The notes: generated by a model not told the origin, from the sequence alone. A stretch of 7,093 bases of DNA from Spirochaetales bacterium (GCA_021767325.1 JAASTM010000113.1:1-7093), one strand, 5' to 3'; numbered from the stretch's first letter, positions 1-6,248 are shown. Translations and numbers: made by a program.

Positions 1-1
1 A

Positions 2-1168
2 ACCGCCTTCACTATCTGGGGGCAGCTGGTCATATTGGGGCTTATCCAGATCGGCGGACTGAGTATCATGATAATCTCCTATTTCACCCTGTTCTCGGTC
101 CGCCAAAAGGTCTCATATCAGGACAAACTATTGCTCAGCTACATGTTGAGCGAACAAAACATGAACCAGCTCTCCCGGCGGGTCAAAACCATCATTTACT
201 CGACCTTCGCAATCGAGGTAATCGGTGCGCTCTTACTCGCATCGGCCTTCCATTCGCCCGAGGGGCCGTGGCATGAAACCCTCCTGCTGTCGGTATTCCA
301 CTCGGTTTCAGCCTTCTGCAATGCCGGATTCGCGTTGTTTTCGGACAGCCTCGAGAGTTTCTCCGCCAATTTTTTGGTAAATGGTACCGTGGCACTGCTT
401 ATCATTCTCGGGGGCATCAGCTTCGCCGTGCTGACCAACTTCTATTCCATAGCCGGAAGCCGTATAAGGGCCCTCTTTCGCCCCGCCCGCACAAAACGAG
501 AACACGTTTCTCTTAACACCTATGTGGTGATCGTTGCCACGCCGGTACTGATCATGATCGGCATGCTGCTGTTTTACGCTCTCGAGCACGGCAATACACT
601 GGCAGAACTGCCTCTGGGTCAGCAGTACCTCAGCGCCTTTTTCCAGTCGGTTACTTTGCGAACCGCCGGTTTCAACACCATTCCGATCGGCAGTCTCACC
701 ACCACCACGCTGTTGTGTATGCTCCCTTTTATGTTCATTGGCGCCGCCTCGGGCAGTACGGCCGGCGGAATAAAAATAAACAATGCCGCTATTATGTATG
801 CCTACCTCAAGTCGGTACTGTCGAATCAAGACTCAATAGTTCTGCGGCGAAACTCCCTCAGCAGATCGCATGTAAACAAGGCCTTTCTGGTGTTTTTCTT
901 CGGAGTTTTCGCGGTAGCAATCGGTACGATAATACTGAGCGCGACGGAAAGCGCACCCCTGGAAGAGATACTCTTTGAAACGGTATCGGCCTTCGGGACT
1001 GTCGGCCTCTCCACCGGCATTACCGGTGGACTCAGCCTCTCAGGAAAAGTAGTAATTGTCGTTCTCATGTTTATCGGGCGGCTCGGACCGCTGACTATTC
1101 TGGCAGCAGCCTCACAGCCGGAGAAGAGCGTACAGATCTCGTATCCCCGCGGGAATATTCTGCTGTAA
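2..1168 (+). CDS. ktrB: KtrB/TrkH-family K+ channel-like transport subunit, 5'-truncated by window edge
   Basis: Membrane-embedded, ion-conducting subunit of a Ktr/Trk K+ uptake system. The frame is open from base 2 with no stop upstream, and it begins with TAFTIWGQ, a segment that in this family lies just after the first pore loop, so the real start is upstream. The TTG at 35 is internal. 388 codons are visible. Pore loops 2-4 are recognisable: FCNAGF near 308-331, LRTAGFN near 656-676, and FGTVGLS near 992-1012. The SGSTAGGIK stretch (749-775) corresponds to the flexible gating region after pore loop 3. MFIGRLGPLT (about 1067-1096) carries the conserved arginine of the last pore-lining helix. 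The YPRGNILL tail is short and KtrB-like. Several hydrophobic segments support a polytopic membrane protein. ktrA follows after 29 nt, which supports KtrB over a lone TrkH. Pore loop 1 cannot be checked. The family call is firm; Ktr versus Trk is an inference from the neighbour and tail. Confidence 0.95.
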   Translation, partial: TAFTIWGQLVILGLIQIGGLSIMIISYFTLFSVRQKVSYQDKLLLSYMLSEQNMNQLSRRVKTIIYSTFAIEVIGALLLASAFHSPEGPWHETLLLSVFHSVSAFCNAGFALFSDSLESFSANFLVNGTVALLIILGGISFAVLTNFYSIAGSRIRALFRPARTKREHVSLNTYVVIVATPVLIMIGMLLFYALEHGNTLAELPLGQQYLSAFFQSVTLRTAGFNTIPIGSLTTTTLLCMLPFMFIGAASGSTAGGIKINNAAIMYAYLKSVLSNQDSIVLRRNSLSRSHVNKAFLVFFFGVFAVAIGTIILSATESAPLEEILFETVSAFGTVGLSTGITGGLSLSGKVVIVVLMFIGRLGPLTILAAASQPEKSVQISYPRGNILL

Positions 1169-1197
1169 GCTCGGGAGAAGATATTAGGAGGATTGAA

Positions 1198-1884
1198 ATG
1201 GATAAAGTATTTGCAGTAATCGGCCTCGGCACTTTCGGGCGTCAGTTGTGCGCGACCTTTATAGAGCGGGGGGCATCGGTAATCGCAATCGATAACCAGA
1301 CCGATCTGATAGATAAGGTGAAAGATGATGTGACCCAGGCCATCCGGGTCGATTCGACCGACGAGGAATCTTTGGAGCAGGTGCCCTTTGATGATGTGCA
1401 GACTGCCATCGTCGCAATCGGAGAGAACATCGAAGCCAGCATACTTACAACCGCCCTTCTGAAACGCAAAGGAATACCGTATATTCTCGCCCGGGCAATC
1501 TCCGAACTCCATTCCCAGGTGCTGCGGCAAGTTGGAGCGGACGAGGTAGTCAACCTGGAAATAGACGAGGGAATAAAAATAGCCCAGCGCCTGGCAACTC
1601 CTGACATTTCGGACCGGTTTCAGATCGGCAGTGCCCTGAGCATAGTAGAAATGAAGCCTCCCAAAGCCGTGCAGAGCAAGCCGCTGCTGAAGCTCGACCT
1701 ACGCAATAAGCATCGCATCAGCATCGTTGCTATTTACCGCAGCCAGCACTCAGTCGATGATGTCGGCAATCCCGTGAAGGAAGAAACGGTACTGTTTCCC
1801 GAACCCACAACCGAACTCGCAGATCAGGACACCATCCTGATAGTGGGAAAAAACGAAGACATCGACAAGTTCAAGGAGCTGTAG
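1198..1884 (+). CDS. ktrA: KtrA/TrkA-type RCK regulatory subunit of K+ uptake
   Basis: Cytoplasmic RCK protein that assembles under the KtrB membrane subunit and gates it through nucleotide binding. It has 228 residues, the usual size for a single-RCK KtrA (TrkA has two copies). Residues 3-120 form a Rossmann RCK_N domain with the glycine motif GLGTFG at 9-14, an acidic residue (D32) at the end of strand 2 that should contact the nucleotide ribose, and the conserved VAIGENIEASILTT stretch at 72-85. IGADEVV-like text at 112-118 and GIKIAQRL at 125-132 are also typical. Residues 140-222 form an RCK_C (TrkA_C) domain; its loop at about 181-202 looks longer than in Bacillus KtrA. In Firmicutes this domain binds c-di-AMP; whether this one does cannot be read from the sequence. 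An AGGAGG at 1186-1191, 6 nt before the ATG, fixes the start. It is co-transcribed with ktrB upstream and ends 1 nt before the next gene. Confidence 0.95.
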   Translation: MDKVFAVIGLGTFGRQLCATFIERGASVIAIDNQTDLIDKVKDDVTQAIRVDSTDEESLEQVPFDDVQTAIVAIGENIEASILTTALLKRKGIPYILARAISELHSQVLRQVGADEVVNLEIDEGIKIAQRLATPDISDRFQIGSALSIVEMKPPKAVQSKPLLKLDLRNKHRISIVAIYRSQHSVDDVGNPVKEETVLFPEPTTELADQDTILIVGKNEDIDKFKEL

Positions 1885-1885
1885 C

Positions 1886-2719
1886 ATGATATTCGTTCCA
1901 CGCTTTTGGTTAATACTCTGTGCTGTAGTGTCGACAGTTGCAATTGCACTTCTCGGCTTCCTGGGCTTCATTGCCTTTGGCCAGTTCGCCGGCAGCAGTG
2001 AGCAAGGGGTCGTCCTGAGCGGACTGGAGGCTAAACTCACCGCCGAGTGGTTTCTCTTTGCCGCTTTAGTTGCACTGCTGCTGATAGCGGTTATGATCGG
2101 CAGAATCGTGTTTGTACGTAGAAGGGTTTCGGCAGAGCTGCAGCGCATTCGCTCCATGAGCTCCTACATCTCACTATCTACACAACTGAGCTCGAAACAT
2201 CTATATGAACTCAGGGAGCCGCTGTCGGCCCTGTTTGAGCGAGTGTCCACAATAAACGAAAAGCAGTCGCTGAAAATGAGCGCCCAACACGCGCTGATCT
2301 CTTTTCTCTGTGCAAATATCAAGGCACCGCTCCTCATCACGGATGTAACCGGTAAAATCCTGCACGTCAGCATCCGGTACGAAGAAAGTAACAAGACAGA
2401 CCGGTCAAAACTCATCGACAAGAATATCGAGAACCTCGTACCGAATCTGTTTATACATGAAGTACTCAGTAATATCGAGTTCAAGCAGAAGTATGAAAAA
2501 GAGCAGAGAGAGGATCTATTCTTTCATGTGTACCCCATTTACAATCGTACATCTCAGATAACTTATCTGCTCTTCGAGATCGGCAGCGACTCCGATTTCA
2601 CCTACATCTCCGGGGGCGGCCCCCAGACCAGCATACCACATCCAAAAGCAAACTCTTTTACAAAGAGTATGTCGGCGAGGATGCGGAAACTCCGCGGGTT
2701 ATTCACACGCTCCGGATAG
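1886..2719 (+). CDS. Two-helix membrane protein with cytoplasmic PAS-like domain, no output domain; function unknown
   Basis: Not recognised as a named family. The 277-residue protein has two hydrophobic helices, about residues 7-33 and 54-77, separated by a roughly 20-residue loop. The RRR following helix 2 indicates that the C-terminal part is cytoplasmic. Residues about 80-130 are helical and charged, like a signalling linker. Residues about 134-232 look like a PAS domain: helix ALISFLCANI, then PLLITDVTGKILHVS (148-162), which is the classic PAS strand-turn-strand, and closing strands FFHVYPIYN and QITYLLFEI. A basic, low-complexity tail follows (about 243-277). No histidine kinase, GGDEF, HD or DNA-binding domain is present, although the topology is that of a sensor kinase front end. 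Its AAGGAG (1873-1878) lies inside ktrA and the ATG comes 1 nt after the ktrA stop, so translation is probably coupled. The context suggests an accessory or sensor protein of the Ktr system; this is inference. Confidence 0.85.
   Translation: MIFVPRFWLILCAVVSTVAIALLGFLGFIAFGQFAGSSEQGVVLSGLEAKLTAEWFLFAALVALLLIAVMIGRIVFVRRRVSAELQRIRSMSSYISLSTQLSSKHLYELREPLSALFERVSTINEKQSLKMSAQHALISFLCANIKAPLLITDVTGKILHVSIRYEESNKTDRSKLIDKNIENLVPNLFIHEVLSNIEFKQKYEKEQREDLFFHVYPIYNRTSQITYLLFEIGSDSDFTYISGGGPQTSIPHPKANSFTKSMSARMRKLRGLFTRSG
2652..2668 (+). other. Perfect 7-bp inverted repeat (ACTCTTT / AAAGAGT, 3-nt loop) in the end of the PAS gene
   Basis: ACTCTTT at 2652-2658 pairs exactly with AAAGAGT at 2662-2668. 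A second small perfect hairpin, GCGGA/TCCGC with a 3-nt loop, lies at 2683-2695. Neither is followed by a T-run, so neither is a standard intrinsic terminator. Both lie within the last 70 nt of the coding region, upstream of the promoter at 2728. They could stabilise an mRNA end or be chance. Confidence 0.3.
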
Positions 2720-2727
2720 CACTCTTA

Positions 2728-2756
2728 TTGACATGTTTCCGGACGGGGAATACTAT
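2728..2756 (+). promoter_or_regulatory. Predicted sigma-70-type promoter for the ptsN-antiporter-PII-like-hexokinase unit
   Basis: A consensus -35 box TTGACA (2728-2733) is followed after exactly 17 nt by TACTAT (2751-2756), which matches 4 of 6 positions of the -10 consensus. It lies in the only non-coding gap between the first three genes and ptsN. The predicted start of transcription is near 2763, giving a leader of about 35 nt before the ptsN ATG. It suggests that the downstream four genes can be expressed apart from ktrBA. Confidence 0.65.
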
Positions 2757-2785
2757 CCAAAAGTGAAATATCAGCTATGACCTAT

Positions 2786-2790
2786 AGGAG
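2786..2790 (+). promoter_or_regulatory. Ribosome binding site deciding the ptsN start
   Basis: AGGAG lies 7 nt before the ATG at 2798. The longer reading with an ATG at 2777 has no purine-rich Shine-Dalgarno sequence before it, and this AGGAG would fall inside it. The ATG at 2793 is out of frame. The start at 2798 is therefore preferred. Confidence 0.8.
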
Positions 2791-2797
2791 AGATGAC

Positions 2798-3250
2798 ATG
2801 AAGCAGCTCCACGAGTATATGGATCCAAACAATATGTATTTCACCGACTGCACTGTGAAGGATGAAATTCTGGAAAACATGGTCGACATCTGCTTCGCCG
2901 CCGGCAAGGTGAACGATCTGGACGATTTCAAAACCGCAATTTTCGAAAGAGAAGCAATAATGAGCACCGGCATTGGGCTAGGAGTGGCGGTTCCACACGC
3001 CAAACGTGAAGGCATAGACGAGTTCTTCATTACCGTAGGAGTGCTTCAGCATCCGGTTGACTGGCAAGCGATCGACGACCTTCCGGTTTCTATTGTCTTT
3101 CTCATCGGCGGTCCCGACAACCGGCAGAAGGATTATCTGAGAATACTCTCGAAACTGGTATTGTTCACCAAGAACCAGGCCCGCCGTGAAGCCCTGATAC
3201 GGGCCGGTTCCCCTGAAGAAGTAATCTCCCTTTTCAAGCCAAGACAATAA
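2798..3250 (+). CDS. ptsN: PTS EIIA domain protein of the fructose/nitrogen type (PtsN-like)
   Basis: Single-domain EIIA protein (150 residues), the usual size for EIIA(Ntr) or a free EIIA(Fru/Mtl). It receives a phosphoryl group from HPr or NPr on a histidine. The active-site signature is seen in GIGLGVAVPHAK at 58-69, with H67 the phosphorylated residue, and in the core GGPDNRQKDYLRILSKL at 104-120. The second histidine common in many EIIA proteins at the 'HL' position of that core appears here as tyrosine (Y113). No EIIB or EIIC sugar permease is visible alongside, so a regulatory role is more likely than sugar transport. In E. coli, dephosphorylated PtsN binds TrkA and restrains K+ uptake, so its place next to ktrBA and an antiporter gene suggests a similar role here (inference). 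It is the first gene after the promoter at 2728-2756, with a 15-nt gap to the antiporter gene. A specific sugar EIIA remains the alternative. Confidence 0.88.
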   Translation: MKQLHEYMDPNNMYFTDCTVKDEILENMVDICFAAGKVNDLDDFKTAIFEREAIMSTGIGLGVAVPHAKREGIDEFFITVGVLQHPVDWQAIDDLPVSIVFLIGGPDNRQKDYLRILSKLVLFTKNQARREALIRAGSPEEVISLFKPRQ

Positions 3251-3265
3251 AGCGGCAGGATTTAT

Positions 3266-4477
3266 ATGGAATTCAACCCGTTCATTTATCTTGCCGTTAT
3301 CTTTTTTGCCGCCTTTCTCACCAAAGCAGCCGCCCGCCGCTTGAAATTGCCGGAAGTCACCGGTTATGTGCTGGTCGGGGTAGTAATGGGCGTCTCGCTG
3401 CTGCACATCCTCTCTCCCCGGATTCTCGAACAGCTATCAGCAGTATCAACTGTGGCACTCGGTATCATTGCATTTATCATCGGGGTCGAGCTGCGACTGG
3501 ATGTAATCAAGCGACTGGGCAAATCGATTCTGTTGATAGTACTGTTCGAATGCTTTGCCGCATTCCTGCTGGTGTACTTCATTCTTTTATACCTTTTCCC
3601 CGAAAATCCCTACATGGCACTGCTGCTCGGATCGGTTGCTTCCGCTACTGCTCCGGCAGCGACGGTCGCGGTTATAAAACAGTACAAATCTAAAGGGGAG
3701 CTCACATCTACCATTATGGCAGTTGTCGGCATCGATGATGCGGTTGCACTAATCATCTATGTGTTCGCTTCAGGTATCGTCAAAGCTGGTCTGACCGGCG
3801 GCGAAGCCCATTTTGCACTGATCATCGGAAAAACACTGCTTTCAATAGGTGAATCGATCCTTATCGGGTTGGTTGCCGCGTGGATTTTCCGACGCTTACT
3901 GGCGAATATCCGTGATACAGAGTGGGTGATGTTGCTGGTGGCAGCAGCTCTCATGGCAATTCTCGGCATCAGTGAAAAACTCGGCAACTCCGAGCTGCTG
4001 GCGGTCATGGCATTCGGAGCAATACTGGTGAATAAATCGCCGACTCTGGCCAAGCGCAGCACCACGGTAGTGGAGAATTTCTCCCCTCTGTTTTTAGCGG
4101 CATTTTTCCTGCTGGGTGGTGCTCATCTGGATGTACGTGTACTCGGGCAGATCGGCATTATGGGACTCGTGTATTTTGCCGCCCGGAGTATCGGAAAAAT
4201 CGGCGGGGCATCGCTCGGAGCTGTGATAGGGAGGGCTCCTAAGCGTGTCCGGAAATTCATCGGTTTTACCCTGCTGCCGCAGGTCGGGGTCGCACTTGCT
4301 TTGGCGCTGTCGATAAACAAGGAGTTCACCCAGCCGCAATACGGCAGCGCCGGCAGCGAGATGGCACACTATATTATCAACATCTTACTCTTTACTACCA
4401 TCATAACGGAAATTATCGGGCCCTTACTGACCCGGTTTGCATTGAAGAAATCGGGCGAAGCCCGCGAACAGGTATAG
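3266..4477 (+). CDS. Na+(K+)/H+ antiporter, CPA2/Na_H_Exchanger family, transmembrane domain only
   Basis: Inner-membrane cation/proton exchanger of 403 residues with about 12 hydrophobic segments covering nearly the whole length. Family signs are the N-terminal LPEVTGYVLVGVVMG (28-42), the unwound-helix motif ATAPAAT (127-133), the ion-binding pair in GIDDA (D157, D158), the mid-protein ELLAVMAFGAILVN (243-256), and LPQVGVALALALS near the C-terminus (337-349). The two adjacent aspartates resemble electrogenic CPA2/NhaA-type exchangers, whereas electroneutral CPA1 proteins usually have ND. It stops right after the transmembrane domain: there is no KefC-like RCK/TrkA_N domain or other cytoplasmic module. 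Any cytoplasmic control would have to come from a separate protein, and the next gene is a candidate. The RBS is weak (CAGGA, 3256-3260), which suggests coupling to ptsN 15 nt upstream. The cation preference (Na+ or K+) cannot be told from the sequence. Confidence 0.92.
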   Translation: MEFNPFIYLAVIFFAAFLTKAAARRLKLPEVTGYVLVGVVMGVSLLHILSPRILEQLSAVSTVALGIIAFIIGVELRLDVIKRLGKSILLIVLFECFAAFLLVYFILLYLFPENPYMALLLGSVASATAPAATVAVIKQYKSKGELTSTIMAVVGIDDAVALIIYVFASGIVKAGLTGGEAHFALIIGKTLLSIGESILIGLVAAWIFRRLLANIRDTEWVMLLVAAALMAILGISEKLGNSELLAVMAFGAILVNKSPTLAKRSTTVVENFSPLFLAAFFLLGGAHLDVRVLGQIGIMGLVYFAARSIGKIGGASLGAVIGRAPKRVRKFIGFTLLPQVGVALALALSINKEFTQPQYGSAGSEMAHYIINILLFTTIITEIIGPLLTRFALKKSGEAREQV

Positions 4478-4493
4478 ATCTGCGGAGGTAACC

Positions 4494-4859
4494 ATGCTGT
4501 ATCTTATAATCGAGGTTCATGATCCATCGTATAAAGAGGACATCTATCTGGCGCTCCAGAGCATCGGAGTAGCCCGCGCGACCAGCATCGACGGACAAAA
4601 CATCTCGGCGGCGCTTACTGATGAATTTACTTTCTTTACCGGCTTCTTCCAATCTGATAAGATTGAGCGGGGTCATGTGCTGTTCATTCTTGCACAGATA
4701 AGGACCCGTGAACAAGTCCGTGAGTTCTTATCCAACTTACGCGAGGCGGATGTACCAATCGACAAAGAGGACATAATTACAGTCACAGCTGTACCGGCTG
4801 CAATCACTTTTTCGAGCGAGCTCGGGTACAGTGAAGGAGAGGTGGATGGAGAGCAGTAA
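4494..4859 (+). CDS. Small protein with predicted PII-like (ferredoxin-like) fold; candidate antiporter regulator
   Basis: Not recognised as a named family. The 121-residue protein is soluble, with no signal peptide or membrane helix. Predicted order: strand (LYLIIEV, 2-8), helix (YKEDIYLALQSIGV, 13-26), strand (27-33), a long loop (about 34-58, with FTFFTGFF), strand (HVLFILAQI, 61-69), amphipathic helix (TREQVREFLSNLREA, 71-85), strand (IITVTAV, 94-100) and a short acidic tail. This beta-alpha-beta-beta-alpha-beta pattern, the size, and a long loop where the T-loop would sit match PII and PII-like proteins, but the GlnB signature residues are absent, so it would not be a classical GlnB/GlnK. 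PII-like proteins often lie beside transporters and regulate them. GGAGG at 4484-4488 gives a clear start. It begins 16 nt after the antiporter stop, and its last 14 nt overlap the hexokinase gene. An unrelated ferredoxin-like fold is the main alternative. Confidence 0.8.
   Translation: MLYLIIEVHDPSYKEDIYLALQSIGVARATSIDGQNISAALTDEFTFFTGFFQSDKIERGHVLFILAQIRTREQVREFLSNLREADVPIDKEDIITVTAVPAAITFSSELGYSEGEVDGEQ
4834..4839 (+). promoter_or_regulatory. Ribosome binding site deciding the hexokinase start, inside the preceding gene
   Basis: AAGGAG lies 6 nt before the ATG at 4846. A GTG at 4831 in the same frame would place this site within the coding region and has no good Shine-Dalgarno sequence of its own. 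The site is within the last codons of the PII-like gene, so ribosomes finishing that gene can restart here. Confidence 0.8.
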
Positions 4860-6171
4860 GAGGCGCGCACAAGAGTTTATGCACAGCCGTTCGATGACCG
4901 CAGCAGAAATAGACATGGAGCAGAGCGTACAGTCTTTTCTCTCTGAAATGAAAACGGGACTCGAAGGCTTCGATGCATCGCTGCATATGATACCCACCTA
5001 CCTCAACGCAGAGGGAGAACTTCCATTCGAAACACCGGTAATAGTACTGGATGCCGGCGGCACCAACTTCCGGGTGGCGCAGGTGAAGTTCTCAGACCGG
5101 GGAAAAACCGTAATTGAAAAGTTTCAGAAGTTTCCGATGCCCGGCTCACAGGGACTCATGCACAAAGACGAGTTCTTCGAGACCATCGTCGACTATATGC
5201 AGGATGTGCTCGATTCATGGAGCAGCGAAAATCCCCCGCACATCGGTTTCTGTTTCTCCTATCCAACCGAAATAACGCCGGATAAGGACGGGCGGCTGCT
5301 CCATTTTTCCAAGGAGATTAATGCCCATGAGGTCGAAGGCGAGCTCATCGGCACCAATCTTCGACAAACCCTCAAAAAACGCGGATATCCGGAACCCGCC
5401 GGCATGGTATTACTGAATGATACCGTTGCCACCCTGCTGGCCGGAAAGGCCGCTTCTACCGAGCGTCCCTACAGCGCTTTTGTCGGCTTCATCCTCGGGA
5501 CCGGAACCAACAGCGCCTACCTCGAGAAAAACGAGAACATTACAAAACTGCCGGCACTGCCTTCGACCGGCAGCCAAATCATCAACATCGAGTCTGGAGG
5601 ATTCGATAAATTCCGGGGCGGGAGCATCGATCAAAACTTCGACCAGACAACCATCAAACCGGGCTCATATCGCTTCGAAAAAATGATATCCGGAGCCTAT
5701 CTTGGTCCCCTCAGCAGTCGCGTTTTGGAAGAAGCCATCGAAGCAAATCTGTTTTCAGACTCGGCGGCCAGCGAGATAAAAAAGCTTTTACCCCTTGATA
5801 CCATATCAGTGGATAGCTTTCTCCATAATCCATATGACGGCGAAAACAAACTCGCCCTCGCCTGCGACACGCAGGCCGACCGCAGTACATGTTTCACACT
5901 GGTTGATACAATCCTAGAGCGGGCGGCCAAGTTGGCTGCAGTAAACCTCTCGGCAACCATCCTAAAAGGAGAGTCAGGGCGTGATCCGTCCTATCCGGTC
6001 GCAATCTGTGCCGACGGAACCACGTTCTTCAAATCGAAAGACCTCATGTTCAGAACCCGCTACTACCTCAAACAGTATCTGCAGGATCAGCAGGAGAGAT
6101 ATTTCGAGTTCATTCATAACGAAGACGCGCCCATCATAGGCGCCGCTGTGGCCGCACTTTTGGACATATAG
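4846..6171 (+). CDS. Eukaryote-type hexokinase (ATP:hexose 6-phosphotransferase)
   Basis: Cytoplasmic enzyme that phosphorylates glucose (and likely other hexoses) at C6 with ATP, feeding glycolysis. The 441 residues match one eukaryotic hexokinase unit (Hexokinase_1 plus Hexokinase_2), not the roughly 320-residue bacterial glucokinase. Seen: phosphate-1 motif LDAGGTNFR at 68-76; FCFSYPTE at 135-142, the counterpart of the FSFP sugar-site signature; S155-K156 where eukaryotic enzymes have the glucose-binding Thr-Lys; LLNDTVATL at 189-197 with catalytic D192; phosphate-2 motif ILGTGTN at 216-222; sugar-binding glutamates E249 and E278 (in FEKMISGAYLG); and the adenosine-region text VAICADGTTFFKSK at 385-398. 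All key catalytic residues appear present. The usual EWGAFG around E249 reads ESGGFD. This gene type is typical of treponemes, which import glucose unphosphorylated. It overlaps the previous gene by 14 nt and is the last gene of the unit; no hairpin-plus-T-run terminator follows. Confidence 0.95.
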   Translation: MESSKRRAQEFMHSRSMTAAEIDMEQSVQSFLSEMKTGLEGFDASLHMIPTYLNAEGELPFETPVIVLDAGGTNFRVAQVKFSDRGKTVIEKFQKFPMPGSQGLMHKDEFFETIVDYMQDVLDSWSSENPPHIGFCFSYPTEITPDKDGRLLHFSKEINAHEVEGELIGTNLRQTLKKRGYPEPAGMVLLNDTVATLLAGKAASTERPYSAFVGFILGTGTNSAYLEKNENITKLPALPSTGSQIINIESGGFDKFRGGSIDQNFDQTTIKPGSYRFEKMISGAYLGPLSSRVLEEAIEANLFSDSAASEIKKLLPLDTISVDSFLHNPYDGENKLALACDTQADRSTCFTLVDTILERAAKLAAVNLSATILKGESGRDPSYPVAICADGTTFFKSKDLMFRTRYYLKQYLQDQQERYFEFIHNEDAPIIGAAVAALLDI

Positions 6172-6197
6172 CAGCAGACACAATTCACCCGGTTTTT

Positions 6198-6224
6198 GTT
6201 GCATTTCGTTGCAATTAAGTTGCA
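6198..6224 (+). repeat. Three direct GTTGCA repeats phased at 10-11 bp, overlapping the fhs -35 box
   Basis: GTTGCA occurs at 6198-6203, 6208-6213 and 6219-6224, with start-to-start distances of 10 and 11 bp, about one DNA turn. The third copy contains the first five bases of the -35 box. The array is thus placed to act as an operator or activator site on one face of the DNA. No factor can be named. The rest of the 6172-6296 gap holds only the promoter, the fhs leader and its ribosome binding site. Confidence 0.5.
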
Positions 6225-6248
6225 CTCTTTACTCCGGTCTATTATAAT
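6220..6248 (+). promoter_or_regulatory. Predicted sigma-70-type promoter of fhs
   Basis: TTGCAC (-35, 6220-6225) and a perfect TATAAT (-10, 6243-6248) are separated by exactly 17 nt. Transcription should start near 6254-6256, giving a leader of about 40 nt. It is the strongest promoter match in the window and separates fhs from the hexokinase unit. Confidence 0.8.

Noticed and set aside
35..37. TTG as the start codon of ktrB
   Set aside because: The frame is open to the window edge, the residues upstream match the KtrB/TrkH family, and the first pore loop must lie upstream.
308..829. Open frame on the - strand (173 codons) opposite ktrB
   Set aside because: Its Gln/Gly/His-rich composition is typical of an antisense shadow of a membrane protein gene; no motif was recognised.
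826..1530. Long open frame on the - strand (234 codons) opposite the ktrB-ktrA junction
   Set aside because: It lies wholly opposite two well-supported genes, has cysteine- and proline-rich text without any family motif, and has no convincing ribosome binding site. It is a shadow of codon bias.
2777..2797. N-terminal extension of PtsN starting at the ATG at 2777
   Set aside because: No Shine-Dalgarno sequence precedes it, while the ATG at 2798 has AGGAG at 7 nt, and the extra seven residues are not typical of the family.
2978..3406. Open frame on the - strand (142 codons) opposite ptsN and the antiporter start
   Set aside because: It spans the junction of two clear + strand genes and shows no domain features.
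4831..4845. GTG start for hexokinase, five codons upstream of the chosen ATG
   Set aside because: The purine-rich AAGGAG falls inside that extension and is correctly spaced for the ATG at 4846.
6172..6200. Possible intrinsic terminator after hexokinase (CCCGG followed by a short T-run)
   Set aside because: The T-run is only five bases and no stem of useful length can be formed before it.
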